Shown here: positions 22,810-36,038 of the stretch, piece after piece
Layout of the letters: every line of letters starts with the position of its first letter
Numbering within the stretch: position 1 is the first letter of the stretch
Notes under the pieces: model-generated
What the model was told of the DNA's origin: nothing
Databases searched by the model: none
Seen by the model: the letters and a program-made list of their open reading frames with translations, nothing else
Source: Enchytraeus crypticus
Lineage: Eukaryota > Annelida > Clitellata > Enchytraeida > Enchytraeidae
Assembly (NCBI GenBank): GCA_905160935.1
Contig: CAJHZI010000428.1
Span: forward strand, 936,001-1,000,000
Reading direction: 5' to 3'
DNA length: 64,000 bases
Position numbers and translations under genes: made by a program

Positions 22810-23035
22810 TTACTCAGGGAATGACGCTCCTGCCCAGTAAAGGTTAGTAGAAGCTGAGGAAGGCACCTAGTTAGAAGCAGATTCCTATGGAATATGGCAT
22901 ATAAAATCAGAAATGATAATTAATTGCTAGATGACTTAGAGACACATGTATGTACAAATGAAGACGAAAACGGAAGACATATATGACTGGAGGCATCAAT
23001 ACCATGGTCTTGCAGAAGGCAAAGCAACGAGAGAG
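22810..23035 (+). mobile_element. LINE family C composite 3' end
   Basis: CAGGGAATGACGCTCCTGCC ... AATACCATGGTCTTGCAGAA ... GAGAGAGAGG; same arrangement as 11.94 kb. Lies just downstream of the receptor gene. Confidence 0.62.
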
Positions 23036-24374
23036 AGGGGTTGATCGTAATGCACAATGCCTTTCACTACAGAATGCTACTACCATTACTGCTATTCTTA
23101 TACATTCAAATATGCAACAATTTGTGTTTGAAACTTCACTGAGGCGATACCAGCAGATTAGTGCTTTCAGAATTCATATGCGCTTACAATATTCCTTAGC
23201 ACGAAATTGTCTAGTGTGCTTCAATTCTCTGGTATTAGACTGACTCATAGTTGTAGAAGGATCGTATTGTGGCAGCCTCCATGCAGTCAACTCCTGTGTC
23301 ATTTAAATTAATGACTTTAGAGAGACCAATCATTTCTATTCGCGGCAAGTTTTCCAAGCTCTCCTTCTACTTTACTGCAACGTTGATCTGGAATCATCTT
23401 TATCCCACAGTAAAAAATTCATCATCTTCATCCTACCCACTTTTTGTTATTTCTTGTTAAAAGTATATAGACCAAACTCTATTCCGCTATTAGAGATTTA
23501 TTTACTTCCGATGACTGATTTCGTGCCTTCAAAATGGTTTATTAAAAGGTTATAGTTTCAAAGGGTAAAACCATTATTATATAGTCGTCACTTAGGTCTA
23601 CGATTACTATTCCTGCATGCTAAACCGGCTTTCTAAACCTGCTTGGTCGCACAATCCCTAAGCCACTTCTAAATGATAACTATCCATCAATTCTTGCTAG
23701 AAACCTTCTTAATATTTAGGACAAAAAGTCCAACCTCTGTTCATCTCTACCATCGTGCACTTAGACTATCGCATGTTCTTCTTGCCAAATCCTACTCTAC
23801 GTTCACAATATTAAACCTGATTCACTTGAAGAAATCCGTCATCAAATACTCTGGCCTACCGACTCATCTGGCTCGCTAGGTCCTATTCCAATCAAACTAC
23901 TTAAATCTTGCATGGATGACCTCCTTCTTCCAATCACCCACTTGGTTAATCTTCCACTTTGTGAATAAATTTTGCATTTTTCTTTAAAAACTGCTGTTGC
24001 TTCTTCTCTGCTTAAAAATATATCACTTCCAAAAGACCACATATCTAGCTATCGTCTCATATCCAACTTGAATTTCTTTTCAAAAAAAAAAAAAAAAATA
24101 GTCTACACTCACTTATGCATCAATCTTGCATCATTTCCTTCTCTATCTTGTTTCCAATCTTTATATTGAAAGCTTCACTACTCTTAAACTACCATACTCA
24201 GCATTCATAATGACCTTTGCCTGGCTTTAAACTCTTAAAAGATAACCGCCCATGCACTACTCGCATCTTTCGGCTACCTTCGACACCTATGATCATAACA
24301 TTCTCAAGAGTCGACTTAAAACGTGTCTCTGACTCTGCTTTCTCTCTGATAGCTTCCGTACCGCTGCTTTTTAT

Positions 24375-24690
24375 GAGAAAATATGATATACAATAGCTCT
24401 ATATTATATGATCTTCTAGGATATTTCGTACTGCTTTACTATTACATAAGGTAACGCTGTATTATATGCTCTACTGTGATATTCCGTAGCTCTGTGTTCT
24501 GAGCACTTCTATGATATAGGCTTACCATACCGATATATTCTAATCTCTAATTATATTCTCTATGGTTGTATTATATGCTCTTCTATGATATTCCTTACAC
24601 ATTTATTCTATGCCCCACTATGATTAAAGTTTCACTGCATTCTATACATTACTCTGAGATAACCATACTATGAGATTCCCCGTGTTGTGT
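24375..24690. repeat. Degenerate tandem repeat inside the LINE
   Basis: Loose repeats of TATATGCTCTACTGTGATAT-type units continue at 25037-25160 on the far side of the family-D insertion, showing the order of events: LINE, then satellite, then D. Confidence 0.55.
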
Positions 24691-25035
24691 TCAGGTGTAG
24701 TTACCACTGCGGTTTGGGGGCAACCGCAAACAATCTGCTGCATGTACGTAAGAGGCGACTAGGGCAGGAGCTGAGGATAGCAAGATGGGATCCACCTGAC
24801 CATGAAATATTTTCCCCCAGGATTACATTGGCAATTGATCCATCTAACTAAGGAAGGCAGATGAAAACCAACTCAGAAGGCTTAGTTTTCCCAAGCTATA
24901 GGCTACATAAGGTATATAAGACCTTGTGAAGAGCTTAACTTGCTAATCTAAGGCGTGCTGTTATAGAACGAGAAAGCAAACTTGGAGTAAGAATATGTAC
25001 TATGAATCTGCCACTCGGCAGTGCATAGAAGAATA
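24690..25035 (+). mobile_element. Repeat family D, near full copy
   Basis: Starts CCCCGTGTTGTGTTCAGGTG, contains GGGGGCAACCGCAAACAATC, CGTAAGAGGCGACTAGGGCA, CATGAAATATTTTCCCCCAG, and ends CTGCCACTCGGCAGTGCATA. The end matches the 3' end of LINE family C. Confidence 0.78.
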
Positions 25036-25855
25036 GGCCTCACCATAATGTTCTACGTTTTCCATATTGATGTATTCCATGATCTACTATGATATACAGT
25101 ATCACTAAATTCTGTGCTCAATATAATATACCGTATCACTGCTTTCTATGCTGTAATATGTCCATTCTTGTACTTTTTTTCATTTATGATTCATTTCATT
25201 CTTAAATTGATTATTGTAACCCACCTCAGAATGATCTCCCGAAAACCTCTGTTATTTGTCTCCAACACATACAGAATGCATTTTCTCGAGTTGTCTGTAA
25301 TTTAAAACTATTCTAATCCCAAACTTTTTCTCTTCTTAAAAAATTGCACTCAGTGCATTATCAGAACGAATAAAATTCAATATAGCTTCCTTAGTTTTCA
25401 AAGCTTTAAAATATGGTAATCCATCCTATATAATTATCTGACCTTTTATCAATCTATCAGCCCTCTCGTAGTCTTCGCTCTTCTAGTAAAAACCTTCGCC
25501 CTGTACAAAACATTAAATCTGCCATAGGCAGTCGCTCCTTCATGTTTTCTGCTCCGACAATATGGAACTCTCCGCCACAAGACCTTCGATCTTGTAATTG
25601 TATTGGTACTGACCTTGGCAAGCTAAAAACCCATCTCTTTCCGCCATAGTTCTAAATTTTGACCATCTTGCCTTGGATCATGGACTTGTATTTTTTTGAC
25701 CTCACTTAATCTTGTGGTCTTTGTGAACTCTGTCGTCGTCGTGTAGTGTTTTGGCGCCTCTTGTTGCAAAGTCTACAAGAGAGAATAATCAAAAATTTAT
25801 CAATCAATAAATTCTAATTGATTGATAGACTAATAAAAAAACAACAACAACAGCA

Positions 25856-25856
<1 letters not shown>

Positions 25857-25887
<31 letters not shown>

Positions 25888-26176
25888 CGTGGCACATTGG
25901 CGAATTGGCGAATGCGGCCTCCCAGAGCGTAGAGGAACTATTTTAAATATTTGTCATATTTCTTTTAATTAAATAAAGTCTCTCTTTTATCTTATATTTT
26001 AGCTCATGGCCTTATACGGCCCAGTGTATTTAAGAAAAATAATAACAATAATAATAATCGGTTTCTTTTAAGCCGATTGATGACCTTGAGTAGCCGGGCG
26101 GCGGTTCAGCACATATAGCTTGAATCGTTTTTATCAAACCCCAGGTTCTTTACACCGGGGAGATAAATTTATAATA

Positions 26177-26207
<31 letters not shown>

Positions 26208-26250
26208 TAGTAATAATAATAAATAACAATAATAATAATAATAATACTAT
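25857..26250 (-). mobile_element. (AAT)n tracts and repeat family L
   Basis: Two AAT runs enclose a reverse copy of family L (TTTTAAGCCGATTGATGACC ... GTAGCCGGGCGGCGGTTC ... AAACCCCAGGTTCTTTACAC). Confidence 0.65.
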
Positions 26251-26734
26251 AATATGAAAATAACTCATCCTAGAAATTGCATTCACTATACCAAAGAAAC
26301 GATATCGGGCGTTTCTAAACTAGGCTGCACGCTTGAGGTATGTCCGCTGCATAATATAGAATAACATTTTGTTGATATTATACTGCTTAGATTGTAAAAC
26401 GAGTACTAATAAATCACTGCAGGCAATTCTTTGAAATAAGCGATAGAGGATACATGTGTGTATTCTCAGAGTTCAATGTCTATGCTTGGCTGTACATCAG
26501 ATTGCTTTTAAACCCTGGCTAGTGCACATAATGAATGACATATTGTGAATTTGCACCGTTTTTGGACCTTCTTTCTTTTGCTCGCAGTCCTGATTTTGTC
26601 TCAATAGTGCTCGATGTTGTCATTGATGACTGTAGCACTCTAATTGTTGTTATTAATGTTGTTATTATTATTGACAGAGATCTAAAATCATGAATTTACT
26701 AGGAGTTAGAACTATTAATTTTTGAAGTACTTAA

Positions 26735-26777
<43 letters not shown>

Positions 26778-28060
26778 GATCTAAAATCATGAATTTACTG
26801 AGAGTTAGAACTTTTAGTTTTTGAAGTACTTAAATTAATAATAATAATAATATAAGGGATTAAAATACCTTAGAAGATATGGAATTTATTCCGCATTTTG
26901 GTATCACTCTTACTTTTAGTGCCTACTGCCACGTTCATGGTACTGTACCTTCACATGAACGAGGGTATTATTGTGTACCTTCACCCCTCTCTGTTGTATA
27001 TTTTCCACTTCATGACAGTATAATAGATTTTAAAAATAATATACTAGATTTAGAAGCATTTAGACCTAACATTTATAAGATCGATCTCCATAATTTATCT
27101 TTGTCTCCATTCTACCATCTATGATCTATTTCTGAAGGAGGTCATTTTTGTATTACACACATTCCAATGTTGAATGGGTAAAATCATTTTCCATTTATTT
27201 CATCTGGTTTAATAGTTTCATCTGGTGATAAATCGAGCGATGTTTAATTTTTTATGGTTAATAACTTAAATATCTTTTCAATACTCACACTTTAAACGAA
27301 ATTTATCGTTAATATGTGTTACGTATAACGCACTCATTAAACTGTTTCATCGCTGCTTATAAAGTGAATACATTTGAGATTCATTTTTATGGAATTCGGC
27401 CGATTGTCAGTTACTTTTCTACCGGCAATACAATCATATTTTTCAAGTGAAATATTACGGCTGAGCACGTGTATAATGATGTACGTTGAACATATGCTAC
27501 GGAGATTAAGGGTATTTTTAATTGAAACCAAACAGTACTCGGGCTATCAAGAGTGTCATCCATATTTGTGCTATGATCTAAGTGTGCTATTTTGCGCTCT
27601 AAGGTGTCTGACTTCATCCAGTGACTAGCATGTAAATCATTTGCGCGCTGCTACGCTTCTCTCACAAAATCTATAAATAATGACCTAAATGGATTTGACG
27701 TTTAACCAGAGTCAACTGTATATAATCATTTTGAAATAGCGTCACTGAATATCGTATATCTGAAACACACCACTGAATGGTGTACGTTGCTCAAATCTTT
27801 AACGGTAGACTTTGCAAGACCATTGAAAAAATGTATTCGCTTTATTTATCAAATTACTAGTAATTTTTATATGGAAAAGAGAACATTTAGTGCAATAAAT
27901 GCAGCCATTTTAGAGTGAATTATGAAATAGAGCATACTATGCAAACAGTTTATCTAGCATATTGAAAGCTAATATTCCAATGCATTAACCATAATTTAAG
28001 AGGGTTTAGTTTCCTTTATTCTCTAAGTTAAATGATCGGTATAAAAATATGAATTTAAAT
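26251..28060. other. Intergenic, no gene seen
   Basis: Holds a 99-bp-spaced direct repeat (AGATCTAAAATCATGAATTT at 26678 and 26777) separated by (AAT)n. The open frames around 26.9 and 27.4 kb lack splice context and family resemblance. Confidence 0.6.
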
Positions 28061-28085
28061 ATTATATATATATATATATATATAA

Positions 28086-28131
<46 letters not shown>
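28061..28131. repeat. (TA)n microsatellite at a LINE tail
   Basis: TA run directly at the 3' end of LINE family C, as at 7.59 kb. Confidence 0.88.
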
Positions 28132-28133
<2 letters not shown>

Positions 28134-28470
28134 TAGTGCACTGCCTACTGGCAGGTCCATGGTACATAACGCCTCCACTCTTCTCTGTCTTCCGCCTTTC
28201 TCTTCATTTCCATATATGAGTGGGTCTTTAAATCATCTAACATACCTAATCTCGGCCTGCCCTGGCCTCTTTTTCCTTCCATTCTACCTTCTATGACCTC
28301 TTTTAATAGACCTTCCCCCCTTAGAATGTGTCCTATCCATCTCTTCTTCCTATTTCTTAATACATTTATCAACTGTCTATCTGTGCCAACTCTCTCCAGG
28401 ACTTCCTCATTTGTAACCTTTTGAGTCCAGCTAATCCTCTCCATTCTTCTCCAAATCCACATTTCCACAT
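28134..28470 (-). mobile_element. LINE family C, RT C-terminus and 3' end
   Basis: Open frame with MWIWRRMERISWTQKVTNEE, RKKRWIGHILRGEGLLKEVI and GKRGQGRPRLGMLDDLK, the C-terminal tail of endonuclease/RT LINEs (WxGHxLR and RGRPRL motifs), ending just before ATGGACCTGCCAGTAGGCAG on the element strand. The same protein segment occurs at 38.6 kb. Confidence 0.82.
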
Positions 28471-28476
28471 ACATAT

Positions 28477-28478
<2 letters not shown>

Positions 28479-28510
<32 letters not shown>

Positions 28511-28530
28511 ATAAATAAATAAATAAATAA

Positions 28531-28585
<55 letters not shown>
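28479..28585. repeat. (CT)n and (TA)n microsatellites
   Basis: (CT)n, then AAATA repeats, then (TA)n, immediately upstream of the LINE C fragment on its coding strand. Confidence 0.85.
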
Positions 28586-28586
<1 letters not shown>

Positions 28587-30379
28587 ACCCATTGTTTTCT
28601 GATAATGATTGACCTGTAGCTAGACACCATTTTAAGACAACCAGCGAACTCATAACAGAAACTTTTACGGCCTATGGGGCGTCTTGATAAAGGTTTGTAA
28701 GTGGTTTCAATAGGTGAAAGGTTTCTTTCAATTCGTACGGTCTTGACAGTTTGCAGGCAACATTTCTGAGAATGACCGTCATATTTATGCTATTTATTAC
28801 CCCCTATTCATCTAGTGAAGCAGTTATGTCACGAATAAGTATTAACATAGAATTGGCAGCCTTAGAACTGTTGGCAACAGTTACTAAAGGCTATCTTTTT
28901 ATTACATCTTATTCAATAACCTTACAACGATGACAGTAAGTCTAAAGCTTCACAAATAGCTTGCTGGGGCGTCTTGAAATGAAGTGCATAAAGAGCATAT
29001 TGTAACATCTCCAGTTGTGTATTATAATGTAGCCTATTACAAGTGGTTGAACTGGTCTAGCAGGAGAGTCACACACGTGGTTCTGAAGAGGTTAGCAATT
29101 GCCTTTCAGTCAAAATTGAAGCAGTTCTGCAAAAAGTTTCTGCAATATATGCATTACACTGAATAACAAATGTTAACTTATTTAAATACGAACGACATTG
29201 AGCAAAACACGCCGTATGATTTACAAGTCATCGCTAAACTGGTATAGAAATGCATATCAAAGGGAGATCTTTAGCATTTCGCTCCCACAAATGCGCAGAT
29301 GCATATATACCTCTATAAACACATATAATTTTATAGGTATATATATACCTGTAAACTACTCTTTGGAGAAACTTTTCACGAGAAACGTTTTACTATTTTG
29401 GCTGACCACAGGCATATATTTCTACTCAATTACTCATCCAGTCCATGTAAAGGTATATCGTTGATCAAAAAAGGCAGAGCTTCTTTTAGCAAATTTCACC
29501 CATGGGGATAACGGAAGCACGTACTAGAGCTTACGAGTCCTATCTACGGTTGGAAGGCTTTTCTAGATTACTGCGGGTTCAAATCCACGAAGTGAAGGGT
29601 AGCCATACTGGCATGGGTCCTACCTACGACGATGTGAGAAATGTGGGTGACTGCTTCAGAAGACTAATCAGTAACGAACAAAGCATCAACTGTCATAAAT
29701 ACACTTATATTATCTATTGCGTATCATGGTTTTATAATGCACAAATAAACTACCTTAAAGTTTGAATACTTATACAACGTTTACGTTCGATACTTAAATA
29801 CCCTATCACAATGTAACCCGGTACCTTGTTACTAACTAGAGACGCAAAGGAGTAAAGGAGTAATTAAGTAAAAGGCCAAAAGAAGCAAAAGAGCCCGGAC
29901 TGCTAAGAGGATCCAGCTTACATAGTCCGAAAAAAATACATACATTCCAACATACAAGCATACACACTAAGAGCGAGACATTCACACGATACTAATGGTA
30001 ATAGTTCTATTTAAACCGGTTACAAAGGTTATCCCAATCACCATTTCACGCAGAAGTAAAGGTGATTTGTGCCCATTAAACGATTTTTATGCGTGTCCTA
30101 AAAGGTCCAATCAAATGATGGTCCGAATCATACATGGTCATCATTTTGTTTTAGTAGAAGTTTCTTAAAATAAATAATGAATATCCAAGGAAAAGTTCAG
30201 TGTAATTTTTTAAAGAAATATTATTAAATATTTAAATCTAAGCATATTTCGCTCACAATTAATATTTATTTACACGATATTTCATATCTCATCCCCCAAA
30301 CTGTTATCGCATGAGGCTGTTACAAAATGATTCTACGTAATGGTTAGTCTTTATGAAAATTTTATGTAATCAATGGTCA

Positions 30380-31800
30380 GCCTCAGAGGATGTGTAAATT
30401 GAAGCGATGTATGAAAAAACTAGAAGGAATGATTAAAAGGGGAAAAGCTAAAGATCAAATGATAGTTATGGGGGATTGGAGCACGGTGGTGGTTGATGAA
30501 GGAACAGAAATGAATAAAAATGGGGACTTCAGTCTAGGAAAAAAATAGAGAAGACAGAAATTGGTTAATTTTTGCAATGGAATATTATTAGTGATGACTT
30601 GGTACTTGGTTCAATCATGAGAAGAGAAGGCGCTATACGTCGAAGAAAACAGGAAGCACCGGAAACTAGGTGATATACCAGAAATAGTATATTCTGTTCA
30701 AACAATATTACAATACTAATTTGAAGAATTTACCCAGGAGCGAATGTTAATTCAGTTTAGAATCCATTAATGGCAAAAGTTGGGCTGCAGCTGAAGAAAA
30801 TACTTAAGAAGAATAGTAATAAGAAATGGAAATTAAACTTGTTGAACAAGAAAAGTTCAGCACATCAAAACAACAAAACAGCACAACAAAAACAAGAACA
30901 GCAAAAGACTTGAAAATGTTGGAAGGAGAAACACTCAATACGTTAATGGAGGTACATGTAAGTATGGAAGTGTACAGTTCAGGTATTTGCCCAGACTACT
31001 TTATCCAGTCAGTGATGATCTCAATTCTCAAAACATGCAATGCTGTGGAGTGTTCGGATTTCAGAACAATCAATTTTATAACTCACGCGTCGAAGATTTT
31101 ATTAAAAATAAACAAATATTCGCATTAAGTCTAAAACGGATATAATATTGAACAAGACACAATTATAATATTTTACAAGACACAATTATTTTTAAGGAAA
31201 GGATGTTGCACAAAAGATGCATCAGGGTTAGTGTGGACCCTTTTTGAAAGAAGCTTAGAATATGGAAATGAAGTTTTTGTTTGATTTTCGGAATTTGAGA
31301 AGGCCTTTAATAGTATTGATTGGTTATCAATGTTGAATACCATAAGAGAGTAGGAATTGACTGTAGAAATAGAAGACTAGTTTTAAAGTTGTACATATAT
31401 CAAAGAGCCGTAATCAAAATTAAAAAACAATACACCGAATAAGGTAAAATAGAACGTGGAGTAAAGCAAAGTTGTAGCATTTCGTTGCTGGTGGTTAAGA
31501 TTTACGCTGAGGCAATGATGGAGGAAACCATTGAAGACTCAGAAAATGGAACAAATATTGAAGAAAATTGTTACAAGATGTACGATTGGCTAATGACTAA
31601 GGAATGGTGGCCGGAAGATAGACTTGGCCGAAGAGGAAAATGGATGGTCTGAATTACACCGTGGCGAAATATGGAAGGAAGATTAACATAAAAGACAAAA
31701 GTGATAAGAGTGTCCCGGATAGAGTTGTAGTCACTATTACAATAAATATTACGAGATGGGAAGTATTAGGAAGCTTCAAATATTTAGATAATTATTTAGG
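30380..31800 (+). mobile_element. Endonuclease/RT LINE (family P), decayed
   Basis: Order fits an APE-type LINE: endonuclease segment KAKDQMIVMGDWSTVVDEGT with TWFNHEKRRRYTSKKTGS; RT palm N-part CSDFRTINFITHASKILLKI; then GKGCCTKDASGLVWTLFERS, EFEKAFNSIDW, and RGVKQSCSISLLVVKIYAEA where RGVRQGCPLSP is usual. Numerous stops and frameshifts. No intact frame longer than 100 codons. Confidence 0.78.
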
Positions 31801-31809
31801 CAAATACTA

Positions 31810-32400
31810 CGCCTGTTGAATCTTACTGGACTCAGTTCACGTTCAGTCAAATTCTATATTCTTAAAGATTTTAAAATCTAAAGGATCTGATATTAACAAG
31901 TATTGATGTTGCTTATCATTGAACGAACCTACTCATAATGATCTTCTTAATTTTACAAATACTCTCTATTAATGGATACAGCTGTGTGTCCAGTTTATAA
32001 CTTTACAAAACTATCAGAATATACAATACTATACAAAATTTCAGAACTTCTATTCGGGACAAATGCATGGCTGTGTAAGATCCTAGGTATTAGCAAGTAG
32101 TACTATTTAGTGTACGCTTGTCTAGGACCTGTAATAGAAAAATCTTCGTCAAAATAATAGACTATATGAGATAGTTATTAGGTCATCTGGTTATCTTGCT
32201 TAAATTATATTTTTTATTTCAATTAAAAATTATTCCTCTGCGTACTTTATATGCCCGAGTTCACCAATTATAGTTACTTATTTTTATCCAAGTCCACCCT
32301 AGATCACAGTTAGTTTGTGTTTTGCCTTTTACATTTGATTACTTGAATTTTTTATATGTGAACTCCACTGAGTTGAATTACCTTTCTTGACGTTCTTATT
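31810..32400 (+). mobile_element. Dispersed repeat O (LINE C-terminus/3' UTR)
   Basis: Shares AAATTTCAGAACTTCTAT, ACATGGCTGTG-like and GTACGCT blocks, in order, with 44690-45270. Short coding-like scraps (ISELLF) suggest the end of a LINE. Confidence 0.55.
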
Positions 32401-34180
32401 AAATTATATTAATTTAAATAAAAATAAAAATAAAAATGAAATGGCATAGAATCAAAGATACATTAAAATGTAGCTTAAATTTTGCATGTAGACCTATATA
32501 TAAACCTGGAACTAAAAGCACTTGCAAGGTCGTAGAGTTAGGCCGATACTCACAAATTTTACATTCAATCCTGACGTCTAAATAGCTTTGTGTCAGAATC
32601 ACACCTGATATTCATGGCTAGTATTCTTTGTCAATACACTATTCGTGGTTGAGTAACACCCATGGCTTCGTCTAAAGCTGAGACGGCTTGAGCGGTGAAG
32701 CAGAGAGCGGTGCTGTCTAATTTGCCAGTAAGGTTATTAGCGGAATTCTTCTGATATACATTTACAACGTCGAAGCTAGCAGATCACACTCTAGACAACA
32801 GGTAAGGAACATAGGCCCTATCTGTCCATACTAATATTAATAGTTTTCACAACAAATAGGAATATAAGGCCAATATTTATTAAGTTAGTAATAAAAAATA
32901 ATAACTTAATAATTAATTTAATTAATTAATGAATAATTATTTATTATTTATTAAATATTCAATTATATGGCTACAAATGATCTTACTCTATTTGGTAATA
33001 TAATAGAAATTGTTTGTATTTCAGACTCAAGTAGACCCTGCTATATCTGCTAATTATTATTATATTACCGAATAGAGCTCTGGCTCTTTTATGGTGGCCT
33101 CTTTGTATCGTTATTTGTTTATCTAAATACATGCTCGTTTCTATTTTTTTCATAATCAGTGCTGTGATTAACAAATGAACGTTACTAACGTAAATAAATA
33201 AATAAATATTTAACACTTAATTTTCCGTATTAGCGACACACCTGTGACTCCCGGCATGTGTTGAGTTATGTTAGGTATTGGCTACTAGAGCCGAATAAGA
33301 CCCGAGACATGGATTAAATGTGGTCGGGAAACTATGCAGGGACGTCACCAATATAAATATACATCCGTTTTCCTACAGTTAATTTCCTATTTTGATTCCC
33401 ATTGGGAAGCAACATTTTGCATCGTTATTGATCAGATATTGCTTATGTTTCAAACTCTACTTAATTGAAATTTAGAAAATGCCATCAATTAAACAACAAG
33501 ATTTAGCGTCCTCTTCCTAGCTATGAGCAACATCAGGAGCTTCTAAGGCGGAACCTAAATCAAGCAGAACCCCAGCACCACATGATGATGATATTCGAGC
33601 ATATTTAACATACAGAGTCAGCATCAAATGCAAAACAGTACGTGTGCCATACTATATGCCATCGTGTCAGCATATGTTTTAAATTTTAAGCATCCAGCAA
33701 TACTCACTTTTGTTCATATTTTATATACATATAGGCCTACCCATCAACATCGGACCTAACTTCAATATCGAAAGTAAAAATTGCAACTTTCAATCCACTC
33801 CAACAGAACGACGGGCATAATTGTAAGGAGTTATTTCATTAATTTATTTACCATTCTGAGTGTCCACATAGTCAGATTGAATTCTCCAGATTTTCTTACA
33901 TCAGATTTATCATAATTTCTCATAATTGAATTTAAGAAAAGTTACATTACGAGGGTTATATAACAAGCATTCTAGAGCAATAATTTAATTGTATCACCGC
34001 ATTCTCTTTAAGTTGTTGTTTTAAGAGAATGCTTTGATCTATCTGATGAGAAGTATTGAACTAGTGGAAGAATGTAAATTTCGTAAACAAGGATATATCA
34101 TGCTGATTCACCGTGCTGTTTATAATAGCGTTATAAAATAAGGACAAAAACAAGAAAAGTGTATTTCTGTTTTGTTGTTG
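32401..34180. other. Intergenic, no gene seen
   Basis: AT-rich sequence without recognisable exons or repeat families; only short ATTA/AAATA runs. Confidence 0.55.
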
Positions 34181-34183
34181 TAG

Positions 34184-34321
34184 ATTACCGGCAGCGGCTA
34201 CAAGATCTCCTCGTCGTCGCCGCAGAAATCCCTATTATTATTGAGTCCAGTGGAAGTGTCGAACATTTAGTTGTACACCTCCAGTGTGGAAATAAAGATA
34301 ATTTAAATATAAAAGAATAAA
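34184..34321 (+). other. Candidate 3' terminal exon of an unidentified gene
   Basis: A T-rich tract ending TTTTGTTGTTGTAG is followed by an open phase-2 reading TRSPRRRRRNPYYY with TGA at 34242-34244, then AATAAA at 34291 and 34316. Stop plus two polyadenylation signals within 80 bp looks like a last exon. No upstream exon can be joined, so function is unknown and chance is possible. Confidence 0.25.
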
Positions 34322-34539
34322 ACGACGATGTTTTCTGATATTGCCTTACTACACGAATGTACATTTGTATAACATACACAGGTATTGAGGAAATTTTCAA
34401 GAAATGCAAGTAACCTGGATTTCATAGTTTGCTATCTAATGTATTCCTGCATAGTTTGAATTATACAGCCCGGAGTGGATTTATGAGTTCAAATCCTTCC
34501 TGTTATCTTGCTGACATGTCTCAGTTATGGATACGACAA

Positions 34540-34727
34540 AGTTGTATTTTAGATGGGAAATGGAACGTTAAGGTCAGCTATACACTAGGCACCACCTAGT
34601 CTAAACGATTAGGATTTGATTTGTTCCTTGGAAGAGAAAAAACCAGGTCGATACGAAATCTAGAACTCGAGACCTCTCATTCAAGAGGGATCTCTATACC
34701 ACCTTACCGCGTGGCGTCCCCTTTTCA
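34540..34727 (-). mobile_element. tRNA-derived SINE (family M)
   Basis: On the element strand: A-box-like GCGGTAAGGTGGTATAGAG, B-box-like GGTCTCGAGTTCTAGA, then CTTCCAAGGAACAAATCAAA and CTGACCTTAACGTTCCATTT. Related to 10887-11045. Distinct from family S. Confidence 0.62.
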
Positions 34728-34784
34728 CTTATAAAGCTTTAGACTAACAAAATTCTGAATCACTAATGAATTAACAAACAATTA

Positions 34785-34787
34785 CTT

Positions 34788-34868
<81 letters not shown>

Positions 34869-34872
34869 CAAC
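34785..34872. repeat. (TA)n microsatellite
   Basis: TA runs with ACA interruptions. Confidence 0.9.
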
Positions 34873-35960
34873 TACATATATATGTGTGCTGTTTATGACA
34901 TAATAAGAATCTTGCATAATCTGCTTTGCAAGTTGGTTTATATTAGTTTGATTAACGTTTATGTACTCTTTGAAGGTAAATATATACTGTAGATATTTCG
35001 TATTACTACATGCAAAATGTAGTCTATAGTGAAGAGCTTATTTGGTCGATTATAAATAAAATGTTAAACCCCTATATTTAAGGACCTGGATCTCCTGTAG
35101 ACTTCATTCAGCTGCTTCCGGATAGACCGAAAATATATGACATTTTAGAAATTGACATTTGGTTCAAGATTATTTTTTTTATTGTGATTTTTTTCATGGA
35201 ACTGCAGTGTAATAAATCTAAAGAGAGTAACTTAAACAATATCTAGCTTGCAATAATAACTTCGCAATGGCGTGGCCGATGATCGGCCTTCGGGACTATT
35301 TTACTGGTTTCTTGCTATTAGCAGCTATTCAATAAGTCGTTAATCAAAGCCCTGCTAGTAATAGCGCCATTTGACAACAAGATCTGTGATCGTTCATCAG
35401 TCGTCACTCAATAACTAGAGATTCAAAATTCAAAAAGGCGAGAGTCGGCTGCGAGTTTTTCAAAGATCAACAGCAAATAGTAGACCTCTAATGATCATTA
35501 TGTTGTCACCTACAACATCGAGAGTAATATGAAATATGCAATAGTTCGTATCCGACTAATCTGAATTAAGAATTAATTCACATCAGATTAACATGAATAT
35601 TATGAATAAGGATTAAAACGTCTCATGTTAGCCTTCCTCAATGACACTTTTATAAAATTTATTTTCTTGGATATGTGAATGATGTGTAGTTCTAATATTT
35701 TATGGACACATATACTGTTTATAAAATTATTTGTTTTGGTTAACCTGTAAAATTATCGACAAGCAATTCTTTTAGTATTTTTTCATATCTATGTACTCAG
35801 TAATTATTGCTATAATATAATTTTTAGAAAGGCAAATTCAGGTAAACATCAATTTTCCGGATTTCAGAATTAAATTCTGCAAAGTCAAAATATAACTCGC
35901 TACTTTTTTAATTTAAGTTTTTTTTATTTATTTTTATTGTAGTTGTTGTTGCTGCTTTAG

Positions 35961-36038
35961 ATTTTTTCTGATGCTGCTGTTGCCAATTCTGCTATCAGTG
36001 AAGATGCAGAAGCGAAAAACTTTAAATAGATCTACTTA
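35961..36038 (+). other. Candidate terminal exon with a hydrophobic segment
   Basis: After TTGTTGTTGCTGCTTTAG, the phase-2 reading is FFLMLLLLPILLSVKMQKRK TLNRST stop: a hydrophobic span with a basic tail. Phase 0 is also open, and no upstream exon was found, so this may be chance. Confidence 0.15.

Larger units (their letters stand above)
23640..25790 (+). mobile_element. L2/CR1-like LINE, decayed, with nested insertions
   Basis: Recognisable pieces in order: LGPIPIKLLKSCMDDLLLPI; FSLKTAVASSLLKN followed by SLPKD and ISNLNFFSK; a region around TYDHNILKSRLKTCL; then, after foreign sequence, the C-terminal APTIWNSPPQDLRSCN type sequence near 25550. Many stops and frameshifts. The 3' end is near 25750 with an AATC/GATT-rich tail. 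It is interrupted at about 24375-25165 by a degenerate minisatellite and by a family-D element. Confidence 0.75.

Noticed and set aside
26879..27628. Open frames of 81-84 codons
   Set aside because: No domain resemblance, no flanking splice signals, overlapping frames on both strands; expected by chance in this length.
28751..28933. Short frame beginning MQATFLRMTVIFMLFITPYS, considered as a signal-peptide exon of the paralogue
   Set aside because: No suitable phase-1 donor follows the hydrophobic part, and the strong GTAAGT at 28932 lies after an in-frame stop.
29574..29586. Isolated B-box-like GGGTTCAAATCC
   Set aside because: No A box or repeat-family body around it; too short to support a feature.
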